Source: Adiantum capillus-veneris
Lineage: Eukaryota; Streptophyta; Polypodiopsida; Polypodiales; Pteridaceae
DNA length: 64,000 nucleotides
Direction: 5' to 3'
Assembly (NCBI GenBank): GCA_014529385.2
Contig: CM043960.1
Location: 28,737,396 to 28,801,395, forward strand
Shown here piece by piece: positions 9,817 to 20,011 of the stretch (position 1 is its first letter; every line of letters begins with the position of its first letter). A program made the translations under genes and the position numbers. The notes beneath the pieces were generated by a model. The model saw nothing but the letters and a program-made list of their open reading frames with translations, had not been told where the DNA came from and searched no databases.

Positions 9817-12109
9817 TCGATTCAGTGCCCCTTTGCTGTGGTACAAGAGTCAAAAGTTGCCTTAATCATGATTGGGGATTCTTTAACATGCAATCTCCAA
9901 AAGCGAGAAAAGGGCTATGATGGTTGCGACACCGTGGCACTCCCTATTTTGAGAACTCTTTGTGAGTAGTTTCGTGCATGCAGTAGATACCTTATATTTT
10001 GTTCGCTCTATTTGTAGGGCTTTCTTGCGCTTCTGTGTTCTTCTTTCCTCCTGTGTGCCTTTGCCACCATGACGAATTCCTTGCTACAGTGCATTCCGTT
10101 TACTCCTGTGCAGCAGCTGGCTCTCAGACGGGTGGATGCATGATTGCAAGATTTGCACCTGCGTGTTTTTGCCAATCTTGATTGGCAGGATATTCCTGTT
10201 CACCCGCAAGCCACGGCTTTGATCGAGCAGTTAGCTCTTGGTAATATGGTGCTGAAAGAATTTCAAGATGTTGCCTCCTACCAAGTGATGGTGTTATGCG
10301 CGCTTCACATGTTATTCCTACTGTTGCAGAGACAGAGTTGGAATTCAAATTGAAAGTGAAGGGCAAATATAAGTTATCAAGGCTCACTGATGCAACACGA
10401 TAAGAGATTCATATCGCTGGTTCTTGGAAGAAATTTGGTTGCAAGACAAAACCTACACCATTTCTGCTAAAGTGTGTAATGTATTTCATTCAGCCAACTT
10501 TGGGCCAGTGGCTTGGGCAACAATCATCAGAGAACAATTGCTAGCAGAATTTCAAAGAGTGGTGGGACAAATGGGGTGCAGTACCCCAACAAATACCAAA
10601 GTCGGGAAACTTCTTTCATTGTTCTTTCCCTTGCAGGAAGTTTTTCCTCTTGCCCTTTTCCCTTTGTGCCACTTCGAGGATGATAGATTTCTCGCACGCA
10701 ATACCACGCAATCAGCACATGCTCCAAGTTCCCTGCCTGTTGAGGTTTTTTTACAAACACCTGCTCGAGTTGGATGTGGCTGGTGCTTCTACTGTAGTGG
10801 TAGCCTTTGGTTCACAGGAGATGGCCACTGCTGCAGGGACATCGAGCCGAAAGCGAGGACGGGAGGAAGTCATGCTTTCCACACCACCTCCTGCTGCGAC
10901 ATCGTCTCTCATCAATGGCAGACTACGAGAGGATTCCACAGTTGCATGCTGGCGTCGAAGAATGCAGGAGCGGGCTACAACTTCCAATCCGGTGGGAACT
11001 GGCTCTGCGGGTGCGGACACTTTCTCGCAACCAGAAAATCCTGATGTTAATATAGTAACTCCCAATGTGGTGGGAACTAATCTAGCAACTCTACCTTGAG
11101 AGACTCATACTGCAAATCCCTCGGATCAACTCCAAGCGTGCGAAGCCTTTTTGCAGTGCATTGTGGATTACCTACGGTCAGTTTGGCCAGCTCCGACAAC
11201 TGAGGCACGAGTTACCGAGCTCGAAACATAGGTGGCTTCCTTGTAGGCTCGCAATGCGGAGTTGACAAGGCAAAACTCAACACTGGATAGTACAGCCCGT
11301 CAGCAAGCTGATAAAATGTAGAGTCTGAGGGAGGCTAATTCTGTGTTTGTTGCTTCTGTTCAAGACGAACTTCTTCGATTGCGAATGCAGAATAGCCTAG
11401 CCAATTATTTAGCATCACATCCTAATGATGTGATGATCAATATGAATGATCTTGATGCCTTAGCAGTGGAAATGCATCATGACCTGCACATTTTTTTGGA
11501 GGGTCAAATGAAAATCTGGAGGTCAAGTCTATCTAATGAGGCGCTAACACAACAACCAACTCAAAAACTCGGGTGAGCCAGCCTGAGCCGCCGACTAATG
11601 ATAGAGGTAAGAGCATTGTCCAAGAAGGTTTTGATATTTCTGATTGGGCAAAAGCTACAGAAGAATGTGCTGAGGCCCAGGCCCATGTCTCTCGTTTGCA
11701 GCGAGTGATTTGTCATCTTTGTAGGGGGCGGCGCAGAGTCTGTTTTTGGGCGGAGACACTGGCTCATTCTTTTTCACTCAATCTCCCACCATGTCCACCT
11801 TTTTGGCTTGCTCTAAATAGATATTTGGCTCGGTATTACCCTATTCGTACCCCTCTTGCCCGTTTAACACAGGCCCATCGGTCTGTTTCCTTGCCAATGC
11901 AACTCATTCCAAGGGATCCTTGGCTAGAGCAGCGTGAGATAGATCCACAGTTGCTGACAGAGGTCTATAGGGCCCATTGGCAAGATTTTTGGGGATTTGG
12001 CTACATTGATATTTCCTCCTCACCAAAATGTGAAGAGGAGCAGTGATCGGAGCCCTCAACATGAAGAGGCTAGAGCTGTGGGTTCGCGCAATCCACCGTG
12101 TGTGCCAAG
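9817..12109 (+). pseudogene. Element D accessory region between pol and 3' LTR
   Basis: This 2.3 kb has no recognisable retroviral domain but several plus-strand frames: 10,650-11,099 (includes SSRKRGREEV and a Pro/Ser/Ala-rich stretch), about 11,160-11,576 (ELTRQNSTLDSTARQQADKM and ELLRLRMQNSLANYL, likely coiled coil, with stops) and 11,573-12,046 (157 codons, ending WGFGYIDISSSPKCEEEQ). Plant Tat/Athila elements often carry extra frames here. Whether these were one accessory protein cannot be told; I see no signal peptide or clear membrane segment arguing for an envelope protein. Confidence 0.45.
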
Positions 12110-12482
12110 TGTTACGGCATAGCTGCACATTGCAGTCCTGTGGATGTCAGGACATTGCGGACTAGGAGTTCATGCAGCTTTGGGACAGTTCTTCATGGGA
12201 TATCATGGGATAGGACGGGGTTTTGCACCGTTCCCGATCTGCGCTCGAGCAGCGAGTGTATTTGGGGGGGCATACCAGTCTTTGTGGATATCTCTCATGC
12301 AATGAATATATCATTCTCTTGTAATTTTGTGTCTGTTACAGATGAATGAAGAAGACGGTGTTATGTTCCTATGTATTGTCTTCTATGCTGCCTTCATATA
12401 CCTTGTTGTTCATATAATGTAAGGAAGTGTAAGGGTATCCATTCTCGTAGTGCTTATTGCTCCATTGCGGAGCATTAGGCAT

Positions 12483-12485
<3 letters not shown>
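12110..12485 (+). repeat. Element D 3' LTR
   Basis: Begins TGTTACGGCATAG and matches the 5' LTR to GGAGCATTAGGCATTA, after which (GA)n starts. About a tenth of aligned positions differ from the 5' LTR. Confidence 0.85.

Positions 12486-12521
<36 letters not shown>
12485..12521. repeat. (GA)n microsatellite at 3' edge of element D
   Basis: About 18 GA units. Beyond it the sequence (12,540-12,660) resembles 3530-3560 and 3815-3870 on the other side of the element, including TTTGTCCACATGG and the following CTTTGACATTGA-like block. Confidence 0.9.
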
Positions 12522-12523
<2 letters not shown>

Positions 12524-12980
12524 TTAAGGAAAAACCAAGAATTCCATGGACAAAACTAAAGGATGGAATAAGAGGTGGGCAAAGTGTGAGATTTGTCCAC
12601 ATGGAGAAAATCTTTGACATTGAGTTTGTTCTTCTATTAAACTACTTTGTGCTTTTGAACAAAGGTGAACTTAATTTACAAATTCTACACATCAACTTCT
12701 AGCCCCCCTACCTTATTTCGAGCACATGTTTTGTTGTAAAATGCATGCCTTGCGGTCACAACCTTCAGTAGATTTTTCCAAGACTAAAACATTTTGCATG
12801 GTTTTTGTCTTGAAGTTGGAATGGTTCCCTAGTTTCTTTCACGAAAACACTTTGTTTTTTACCAAATGTGTAATTAGAATTTTGTTTCAAACACAATGTC
12901 AAACATTTTTGTATGGAATCCGTTGTGCTATTTAGAATAGTCTATAGCTCAATAGGTCTTTGCCTTCTATCCCAGTTGCT

Positions 12981-13222
12981 TCGTTTCAACACAATGCTTG
13001 ATACTTTTGTCCACATGGCTAGACTTTTACTAGTTACAATTATTCTTTCTAAAAAGTTGCTATATGGGTGCCGAAAAGCATCCAAGAATTAAAAATCCCA
13101 CTCGTTTCAACACAATGCTCGATACTTTTGTCCACATGGTTAGAATTTTACTAGTTACAATTATTCTTTCTAGTAAGTTGGTATATGGGTGCCAAAAAGC
13201 ATTAGAGAATCAAAAAGCCCAC
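12981..13222 (+). repeat. Tandem duplication, 121 bp unit
   Basis: TCGTTTCAACACAATGC at 12,981 recurs at 13,102 and the rest of the unit (GATACTTTTGTCCACATGG, TTTTACTAGTTACAATTATT, GGGTGCC, AAAAGCAT) follows in both with about one change in ten. The TTTGTCCACATGG within it matches the motif of the 2.6-3.9 kb array. Confidence 0.9.
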
Positions 13223-13875
13223 TTGGCTTGGCAGTGCATCAAGTCAATCAATATTTTTGTAGATGGGCCTATATGGTAGTGCCTTTCCCCCAAGAGCATG
13301 TACCTTCCTAGATCATAGACATACCAATACGAGTGGTTTCGTGATAGTGATAAAGTGATAAAATTTCTCCAAAAGTTCAAGTTTTGTGTTATGTTTTTCT
13401 AGAGAGTTAATTTTATTATATGATGACAAACAAAATCTTCAAATGCTTACAATGAACAAAACTTATTATTTTACTGTTTATTTACAGATTAAGACAAGTA
13501 CCTTTTACACTTCAATAGAGTAAGCCAAACACTTTCACACTTTTAGATTACCATCAACTCAAACCAAGCAACTACTAATGGCGCATGCAACATGCTTTCA
13601 AAACAACACAGAGGGCTCCAACATCAACATTGAAGGTAGGTCATCACTTTTTCTTCATTTGCATTCAAACTTTGTTTATTTTTTGCCATTTTTGGATAGT
13701 TATACACATAAACTAGTTTTAGATGATACCTTTGATAAAACGGTTGATTTTGCGTGCTTTTGCGTGCTGAATGGAGGGAGACATCTAGCACATAGCTCTA
13801 AAAAAATTTAAGAAAGCTTAGTCGATATAAGAAGCTTTTTACCCAAAACTAGAGCATGATATGTGTATTCCTTTG

Positions 13876-13901
13876 TGTGTATGTGTGTGTGTGCACAAGT
13901 A

Positions 13902-13968
<67 letters not shown>
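13876..13968. repeat. Compound microsatellite (GT)n(GA)n
   Basis: GT-rich runs pass into about 23 GA units. Confidence 0.9.
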
Positions 13969-13974
<6 letters not shown>

Positions 13975-14167
13975 TGGGGCTGTAAAGCTACAAGCAAGAA
14001 TGTAAAGTTAGAAAAAAGTCAGCTTCCATGGCTCTCCATCTTGTATCCGAGGAAAGGGTTATGTGATCACTCCATGGCTCTCAATCTTATATAACCACTC
14101 CATGGCTCTTGATCTCATATCTGAGGAAAGCGTTATGTGATCACTCGTAGATTGACATTGCTTGGTT

Positions 14168-14258
14168 GTCATGAAAACCTGCTTGCTTGCTAAACACTTG
14201 GTCACAATTGTTTGTCATGAAAACCTGCTTGCTTGCTCAACACTTGGTCACAATTGGT
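14168..14258 (+). repeat. Short tandem duplication, about 46 bp unit
   Basis: GTCATGAAAACCTGCTTGC and the following TTGCT(A/C)AACACTTGGTCACAATTG occur twice in succession. A looser repeat of CACTCCATGGCTCT lies just upstream (14,030-14,110). Confidence 0.85.
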
Positions 14259-14370
14259 CGTGAAATTGAAGTATGAAGGGAGGATAAGTAAAGGATGTCC
14301 CTCGCAGAGCTGAGAGAGAAAGCGTTCCAGGCAGGCTAAGTTGTTACACCTGGTGAAGAACATGATGCAG

Positions 14371-14371
14371 A

Positions 14372-14429
<58 letters not shown>

Positions 14430-14450
14430 TTGCCTCAAGTTTGAACTTGG

Positions 14451-14482
<32 letters not shown>
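14371..14482. repeat. (GT)n(GA)n and (GA)n microsatellites
   Basis: A GT run followed by GA units to 14,425, then a second GA tract at 14,452-14,481, separated by 26 bp of non-repeat sequence. Confidence 0.9.
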
Positions 14483-14483
<1 letters not shown>

Positions 14484-14487
<4 letters not shown>

Positions 14488-14712
14488 TCTTATTTGTTGC
14501 TGCTCATGGAGCTTCCCTGGTACGGCATGATTTCAGGTTGGCTACGGTTTTTGCTCTGCTTCAAACCTCCGCCATCGACAACATGCAACAGAAGCCCTGC
14601 CAAAGGAAGAGGGAGAGAGGGAGAGTCTTATTTGCTTCTCATGTGGCATGATTTTAGGTTGGCTACAGTTTTTGCTCTGCTTCAAACCTCCGCCATCGAC
14701 AACATGCAACTG
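14484..14712 (+). repeat. Direct duplication, about 90-bp core
   Basis: GAGTCTTATTTG, GGCATGATTT, AGGTTGGCTAC and TTTTTGCTCTGCTTCAAACC to CGACAACATGCAAC occur at 14,485-14,590 and again at 14,622-14,712 with a few changes. No gene is evident. Confidence 0.85.
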
Positions 14713-16119
14713 CCAAGGAAGACGCTATGGCAGATTTGCACACAGAGTTTGAGAGAGAGAGAGAGAGAGGTGGGAAGTTGGAACCTACAGAGCGAGACGA
14801 CCGTACCTGGAAGAGAGAGAGGGAGGGGGCCACGTGGGCAAACTTGAAATTCTCCCGGCTTTTGGGTCAAAATTTGAAGCTTTTGCCGGTAAGTACCTAG
14901 AGCCAAATAAGCATCAGTATGAGCGGACAATTCTTTGCAAAATTTGAATATCTTGTCAGTAATTACACTAAAACTTGTATATCTTGGTTTTCTTAAAGGC
15001 AAGCACAAAATCTAACGAGGATTTTATATTTTCAATCGGTTAAAATACTCTAAAAATCCTACAAATTTTGAAATTGTTGCTAGTACTTCCGGTTCGCTTC
15101 TTTTCAAGGAGGAAGCTTGGCCAGTACCAATGTTTGGGAAAGGTGTGTCTCGACTTCGCCTTGAGCTGGTTGGAAATCAAGATTAGCCAGTAATACAAGC
15201 AATGGTAAAGGAAAAAAAAAAAGATAAAATAGTTCGAAATCTTGTAGTTTGAAATTTTCTACTAGTAGTTTCTATTTGCATCTTTACATATAGGAGACTC
15301 GGCCGCTTAGGAAAAAAGACTTTCCCGAACACTACCGGCCGCTTAATAAAAGAGACTTTCACGGACACTCACTAGAATTACGCTATAGAGTAACAACCAC
15401 AACATTAATCTAGTAACCCATTTCTAGTATTTGAACTCGGTGCTCAATTTTGAGCATCAGCTCATGAGCTTGATCGCAACGGATTATGAATCCTGCCAGC
15501 TTAGCAGTTTTTTATGCGTACATGCATATGTTGGCACTTTTGACAGTGTTTGAGCTCTTTTGAGAGCAGTTTGACTCCCTGTAGGGGTATTTCTTTGCAT
15601 GCACATGCTTTTGGTGCTTGTTTGAGTGTTGTGACAGACTTATACGTTTTTGTGGATACTGCCATTATACGCTTTTGTGGAGCCATCTTTTGGCTAGTAC
15701 GGCAGTCTCGACCTTTTTTGTGACTTGTCCAGATGATATTCATTTATGAGACTTGGGTATACGTTTTGGTGCATAACCTACGTTGTTGAGGGTCGATAGC
15801 GTGACGTTTTCATTGAGTTGGGGTATTCTCAAATGTGGAGATACCTTTGCTCATACAGGTAGCTGGAGCATCCCTTACGAGGCCTCACCATAGGACATAT
15901 ATAGAGTGGTATCTAGGTGCTTTTGACGCCAAGTTGGCGGTCTATGGTCAGTTTGATAGTTTATGCACCTAAGTTGGTCTCTATACAATGTGCTTTTTGA
16001 GAGGCATTCCCTCTTTTATGCTTTGTGAGTGACATACTTTGTATTTTGGGCGACATAGTCCCGAATACAAAGGAAACTCTACCCAAATTTTCCCAGAATC
16101 TTTTGGTAGTTTTGTCACC

Positions 16120-16290
16120 ATGTCTACTAGCAAAGACCATGACATTTATGACATAAAGAAGTTTGATGGCACTAATTTTCAGCTTTGGAAGAACCAAATG
16201 GATGATGTGCTTGTCCAAAAGAAGCAAAAGTTGCCTATTGCCTATGCGGCTAGAACTGAAGATATGCACATGACTCAGTTTCAGTGGGCG
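16120..16290 (+). pseudogene. gag: Outer copia gag, N-terminal fragment
   Basis: Starts MSTSKDHDIYDIKKFDGTNF at an ATG in ACCATG context; the DGTNFxLWK block is diagnostic of copia Gag. The frame is cut after 57 codons by the nested element at 16,291 and resumes at 20,012. The nested element's own gag (minus strand) opens with the related NIKKLDGTNFPLWKKQI, so the two are members of the same broad lineage. Confidence 0.85.
16286..16290. repeat. Target duplication of nested copia, left copy (GGGCG)
   Basis: Compares with GGGAG at 20,007-20,011. With GGGAG the outer gag frame reads QWEELDELF across the site, so the left copy has taken one A-to-C change since insertion. Confidence 0.75.
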
Positions 16291-16482
16291 TGAAGGAGTA
16301 CGAGCGGAAGTGCGACGCGAGAGAGAGTGCGAGAAGAAGAGCACGACGATATGGTGAACTCGCTCTACTGTAATGTGTAGAGCATAGTGAGTTCTTATTA
16401 GGTTTTTACAAAAGAATATGTGTACATACCTGGCAGCCCGCCCACTTACTTGGGCGACCACATTGGGCTTTATACCCCAACA
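16291..16482 (-). repeat. Nested copia 3' LTR
   Basis: Minus strand starts TGTTGGGGTATAAAGCCC and ends ACTCCTTCA. A TATAAAG lies only eight bases into the LTR. It matches 19,815-20,006 with three differences. Confidence 0.95.
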
Positions 16483-16495
16483 ACCTCCCACTTAA
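16483..16495 (-). promoter_or_regulatory. Nested copia polypurine tract
   Basis: Minus strand AAGTGGGAGGT directly precedes the LTR; it would prime plus-strand DNA synthesis. Confidence 0.8.
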
Positions 16496-16560
16496 AGTCC
16501 AATGTGGTGAGAGAAGCTACTATACAAGCTAATATACAAGAGATGTAGAGAAGTGATGTA

Positions 16561-17190
16561 CTACCCTACACCTAACTGCTTGCGAAAATGCGCAAAGCTC
16601 TCTGAGGGAAGTCCTTTTGTAAGTAGATTAGCAGGATTTTCTGTGGTGTGAACTTTGACAAGCTGAAGTTGCTTATCCTCGAGCATTTCCCTGATGAAAT
16701 GATACTTCACATCCACATGCTTTGTCTTTGAGTGATAAACTGGATTGCGAGCCAATTGTATAGCACTTTGACTATCACAATATAACACAGGCATCTCTTC
16801 TTTGATTCCCAAATCTGTTGCTAGTCGATTAAGCCAAATTGATTCTTTGCATGCCTCTGATGCTGCAACATATTCAGCCTCTGTAGTAGACTGAGTAACA
16901 CAATCTTGTAATCTAGAACGCCATGATACTGCTCCACCAGCCAATGTAAAGACATACCCTGACGTAGACCTTCGGTTGTCTAAGTCATCTGCATAATCTG
17001 AGTCTGTAAAACCCTTTACACTTAGCTCCTGACTCCCATAGCATATACGCATACTCTTTGTAGCTTTCAGGTATCTCAATATTCCTTTCACTGCCTCCCA
17101 ATGTTTCTTGCCTGGGTTTGACATGTATCGACTTACTACTCCCACTGCAAATGCAATGTCTGGGCGAGTAGCAATCATTGCATACATCAA
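16561..17190 (-). pseudogene. pol: Nested copia RT C-terminus and RNase H
   Basis: 210 codons open from MMYAMIATRPDIAFAVG, the conserved palm-to-RNase H transition of copia Pol, through YADDLDNRRSTSGYVF, SWRSRLQDCVTQSTTEAEY, LYCDSQSAIQLARNPVYH, to HFRKQLGVG and a stop. RNase H acidic residues (D in FTDSDYAD, E in TEAEYVA, D in YCDSQSA) are all present. The frame is separated from the RT frame (17,187-17,933) by a single missing T at about 17,189 in the SLMYA codon run; otherwise this part looks nearly intact. Confidence 0.9.
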
Positions 17191-17933
17191 CTACCCACTG
17201 CAGACGCATATGGAATCTTATCCATTTCAGCCTGTTCTTTCTCAGACACAGGAAAATCTTGCTTGCTAAGTTTCACATATGGTGGCAATGGAACACTCAG
17301 TGCCTTTCCCTTCTCCATATTGAAACGTTGCAAAACCTTGTCAATATACTTTGTTTGAGATAACCAAATAAACTTCTTTGATCTGTCTCTCTCAATGCGC
17401 ATACCAAGTATATGACTTGCCTCACCCATGTCTTTCATGTCAAACGATTTTGCCATCTTTGACTTCAAAGCTGAAATTTCTTCCAACTGCTTGCCGGCAA
17501 TCAACATGTCATCCACATACAAAATAAGGATCAGCCAACTACCATCCTTAGCCTTCTTTGTATATAGACAGTGATCGAACTCACTACGTTTGTAGCCTTG
17601 AGAAAGCATAAACTTGTGGAATTTATGGTACCATGCCCTCGGTGATTGTTTTAAGCCATAAATACTCTTTAACAACTGGCATACCCAATCTTCCTTGCCT
17701 TTCTCAACAAAACCTTTTGGCTGCTGCATGTAAATTTCCACATCTAAATCACCATGCAAGAACGCTGTCTTGACATCCATTTGGTGCAACACCAAATCTA
17801 ATATGGCAACCAATGCAAGAAAGCATCTCAATGTAGTCATCTTGACCACCGGAGAGAAGACTTCATCAAAGTCAATGCCTTGTTCTTGCTTAAAGCCCTT
17901 GGCAACAAGCCTTGCTTTGTACTTTGGCAACAA
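17187..17933 (-). pseudogene. pol: Nested copia reverse transcriptase, N-terminally joined to gag
   Basis: Begins in KYKARLVAKGFKQEQGIDFD, then VFSPVVKMTTLRCFLAL, MDVKTAFLHGDLDVEIYMQQ, SIYGLKQSPRAWY and the catalytic LYVDDMLIAG, so the polymerase Y-V-D-D is intact. It ends in a stop two codons after ASAVGS through a one-base deletion; the RNase H frame follows. The residues normally before KYKARLVAK (integrase and the RT N-terminus) are absent because gag joins here. Confidence 0.9.
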
Positions 17934-18786
17934 GCCTTGCTTTGTACTTTGTCACATTTATTTCTTGAATCTTCACTGAGGACTTGTTCTTCTCACCATG
18001 GTCTTCAACTTTCTCTTTGCCTTTTTCTGCTTTCCATTCTCTGCAGTCTCTTTTCATGTGACCCTTCTTGCCACAATGGTAGCATTCTATGTCACTCTTG
18101 CCTTTAGCACTGCGGGACTTGCTACGAGACTGATTCCTCTTTCCACCTTTGTACTTTTCTTTGGTCCTTCCCCTGACAACTAAGGCTGTTCCTTTGCCTT
18201 TGTCCATTGTCTTTCTATTGGTTTCTTCAGTAAGCAGACTTCCTTCTACACCTGCTATGTTCAAACCATCTGGAGGTGCAGAATTACTCAAAGCTGTGCG
18301 AAAAGTGTCCCAACTTTCCGGCAATGTGATCAACAGGAACATAGCTCTAACAGGTTCATCAAACTTGACACCTTGAGCTGACAACTGACTATAGATTGTG
18401 TTGAATTCATTCAGATGATTGGACATAGGTGTCCCTTCTTTCATCTTCAAGTCAACAAGCTTCTTAAGCCAGTATACCTGTGAAGCTGCACTCTGCTTCT
18501 CATAAAGATCACTCAGCTTTAACCATGCTTCATAAGCCGACATCTTGTCTGCTACATTGAAGTAAACGCTTTCTGCCAAAGTCAGCATAATGGTAGAAAG
18601 TGCCAATTCATCCATTTCGCTCCATTCATCTTCGTCCATATCTTCTGGTTTTATCCCCTTGAGCTTTATAGGTTTTATCTGCTTCTTTTGTACCAACACG
18701 TGCCAAATCTGCTTCTTCCACAATGGGAAATTGGTTCCATCCAGCTTCTTGATATTGTAAAGAGCAGTGTCCTGTGATCCAGCCAT
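17890..18786 (-). CDS. gag: Nested copia Gag, C-terminally altered
   Basis: An open frame of 298 codons from MAGSQDTALYNIKKLDGTNF. In order: N-terminal Gag domain, a region typical of the copia UBN2 family (LTLAESVYFNVADKMSAYEAW, YWLKKLVDLKMKEG), then a basic stretch and one zinc knuckle CYHCGKKGHMKRDC near residues 235-248. After EINVT the frame enters KYKARLVAK, which is RT sequence, then shifts into VQSKACCQGL and stops. The join carries a tandem 26 bp duplication (17,899-17,950). Gag itself looks usable, which would suit a trans-mobilised element. Confidence 0.85.
   Translation of the reverse strand: MAGSQDTALYNIKKLDGTNFPLWKKQIWHVLVQKKQIKPIKLKGIKPEDMDEDEWSEMDELALSTIMLTLAESVYFNVADKMSAYEAWLKLSDLYEKQSAASQVYWLKKLVDLKMKEGTPMSNHLNEFNTIYSQLSAQGVKFDEPVRAMFLLITLPESWDTFRTALSNSAPPDGLNIAGVEGSLLTEETNRKTMDKGKGTALVVRGRTKEKYKGGKRNQSRSKSRSAKGKSDIECYHCGKKGHMKRDCREWKAEKGKEKVEDHGEKNKSSVKIQEINVTKYKARLVAKVQSKACCQGL
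17899..17950 (-). repeat. 26 bp tandem duplication at gag/RT deletion junction
   Basis: GGCAACAAGCCTTGCTTTGT followed by ACTTTG occurs twice in direct succession (plus-strand view). It lies exactly where gag sequence passes into RT sequence, with protease and integrase missing. Confidence 0.9.
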
Positions 18787-19814
18787 AGCTACGCTTCACA
18801 GTAGTTTACTTTCCTGGGAAAAATTCGGCAGAGTTTCCCCTGTAAACTGACCTCTGAACCAATATCAACCTATCAAATGAACCAAGAAAGCTTCAGATTC
18901 TGCAAAAATTTTGGCAAAGTCTCCTTTGTAAAATGGCTATGGTGTACTAAAAACAGACCAAAAAACAGCTCAAAAAACCACTGTCTCTCTAACACTACAA
19001 GCTGTGGGTAAACCTGTCCTGCACCTGTACTGTCTCTGACTGTCCTGTCACTGTCCTGTAAGCATAGACTGCGACAATGCCTCAACGGCAGTAAAGCAAA
19101 GATGCAATCCCAACTGTCTAACTCACAGTCAATACATCCTAGCTGCCTATCTAAGGGTGCTCGAGGGATCGCTCCAAGACCTGTATCACCGAAAGGATCT
19201 CAACATTCGAGAATCCCCCAGCTCAATAAAATCTCACTCGACCCTCAACAAAGGCTGTAGTAAATCTGACAGTACATAGACTTCCCACAAAGTCATACAT
19301 CCACAAATTTCCCACTGTATGCTGTAACCGCTGCGGCGGTTGTTTGCTGCGTGACTCACAGCCAGCAAACCCTCAACAGACATACATCATCTCTGACAAT
19401 ACATCCCATGTGGAATTACCTGCAATGTCAGGATGAAATCTGGAATATCAAGCAGCAAACACAAGCTACCTGATGAACTAGTGGATGCCGCCTACAGTCT
19501 GTGTGTAGATGCGCCCGTGTCGTACGTGACACGCCTCCAAGAACTGTGAGCCGTCCTTCGATGTGTAGATAGCCACAAATCAACACTCTGGGAGTGTCGA
19601 TATCCTCAGCACCTGCAGTCGTAGGCCGAAAACCCCAAATTTGTAGAGTCGGATCTGTACCCGCCGAGACCACGTAGTCAAAAATGGCCTGCACAGACCT
19701 TTGTCGAAGCCGAACGGTGGCCAATTCGCCTGTCGAATTTCACTCCAATCTGAGTTGGTGACTCTAGCCTCCTGCAGTGCTTCCCCGAGCCTCGATCTGA
19801 GCTCTGATACCAGT
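18787..19814 (-). other. Nested copia 5' leader
   Basis: About 1 kb between the primer-binding site and the gag ATG. A 98-codon minus-strand frame (19,428-19,724) starts MATVRLRQRSVQAIFDYVVS; it has no recognised domain and is the only sizeable frame here. Confidence 0.6.
19801..19812 (-). promoter_or_regulatory. Nested copia primer-binding site
   Basis: Minus strand TGGTATCAGAGC, complementary to the 3' end of initiator-Met tRNA, two bases after the 5' LTR. Confidence 0.9.
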
Positions 19815-20006
19815 TGAAGGAGTACGAGCGGAAGTGCGACGCGAGAGAGAGTGCGAGAGGAAGAGCACGACGATATGGTGAACTCGCTCTACTGTAATGT
19901 GTAGAGCATAGTGAGTTCTTATTAGGTTTTTACAAAAGAATATGTGTACATACCTGGCGGCCCGCCCACTTACCTGGGCGACCACATTGGGCTTTATACC
20001 CCAACA
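19815..20006 (-). repeat. Nested copia 5' LTR
   Basis: 192 bp, same ends as the 3' LTR (TGTTGGGG ... CTCCTTCA on the minus strand). Confidence 0.95.
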
Positions 20007-20011
20007 GGGAG
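20007..20011. repeat. Target duplication of nested copia, right copy (GGGAG)
   Basis: See GGGCG at 16,286-16,290; the outer gag frame resumes from here. Confidence 0.75.

Larger units (their letters stand above)
3957..12485 (+). mobile_element. Element D: old Tat-like Ty3/gypsy retrotransposon
   Basis: Two homologous LTRs (3957-4321 and 12,110-12,485) enclose gag with zinc knuckles, protease, reverse transcriptase, RNase H and integrase in gypsy order, then about 2.3 kb of accessory sequence before the 3' LTR. Its RT block (LDGFGGYNQI, KTTFITAWD, FGFRNAPSTFQR) resembles plant Tat/Athila-type elements rather than chromoviruses, and no chromodomain follows the integrase. The LTRs differ at roughly one site in ten and the frames carry many stops and shifts, so the copy is old and non-coding. 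It is embedded in a (GA)n tract. Confidence 0.85.
12522..15900. other. Spacer without recognisable gene
   Basis: Short frames only, none with a recognised domain or coding-like composition. It holds the small duplications and microsatellites listed separately. The minus-strand frame 15,501-15,743 (80 codons, several Cys and Lys) is the least repetitive, but nothing supports it as a gene. Confidence 0.6.
16291..20006 (-). mobile_element. Nested non-autonomous Ty1/copia element
   Basis: Two 192 bp terminal repeats flank a 3.3 kb interior on the minus strand holding gag, then RT and RNase H, with no protease or integrase. Primer-binding site and polypurine tract are in the correct places for minus-strand orientation. 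The LTRs differ at three visible positions and the 5 bp target duplication has one mismatch, so it is fairly young. Gag is joined almost directly to RT, so it could only have moved with integrase supplied in trans, or the deletion came after insertion. Confidence 0.9.

Noticed and set aside
10124-11065. Envelope gene in element D
   Set aside because: Position fits, but I see no signal peptide, transmembrane segment or cleavage site in any frame, only an accessory region of unknown role.
16039-16293. Independent small gene starting at 16,039
   Set aside because: It is the start of the outer copia gag (better ATG at 16,120) cut off by the nested element.
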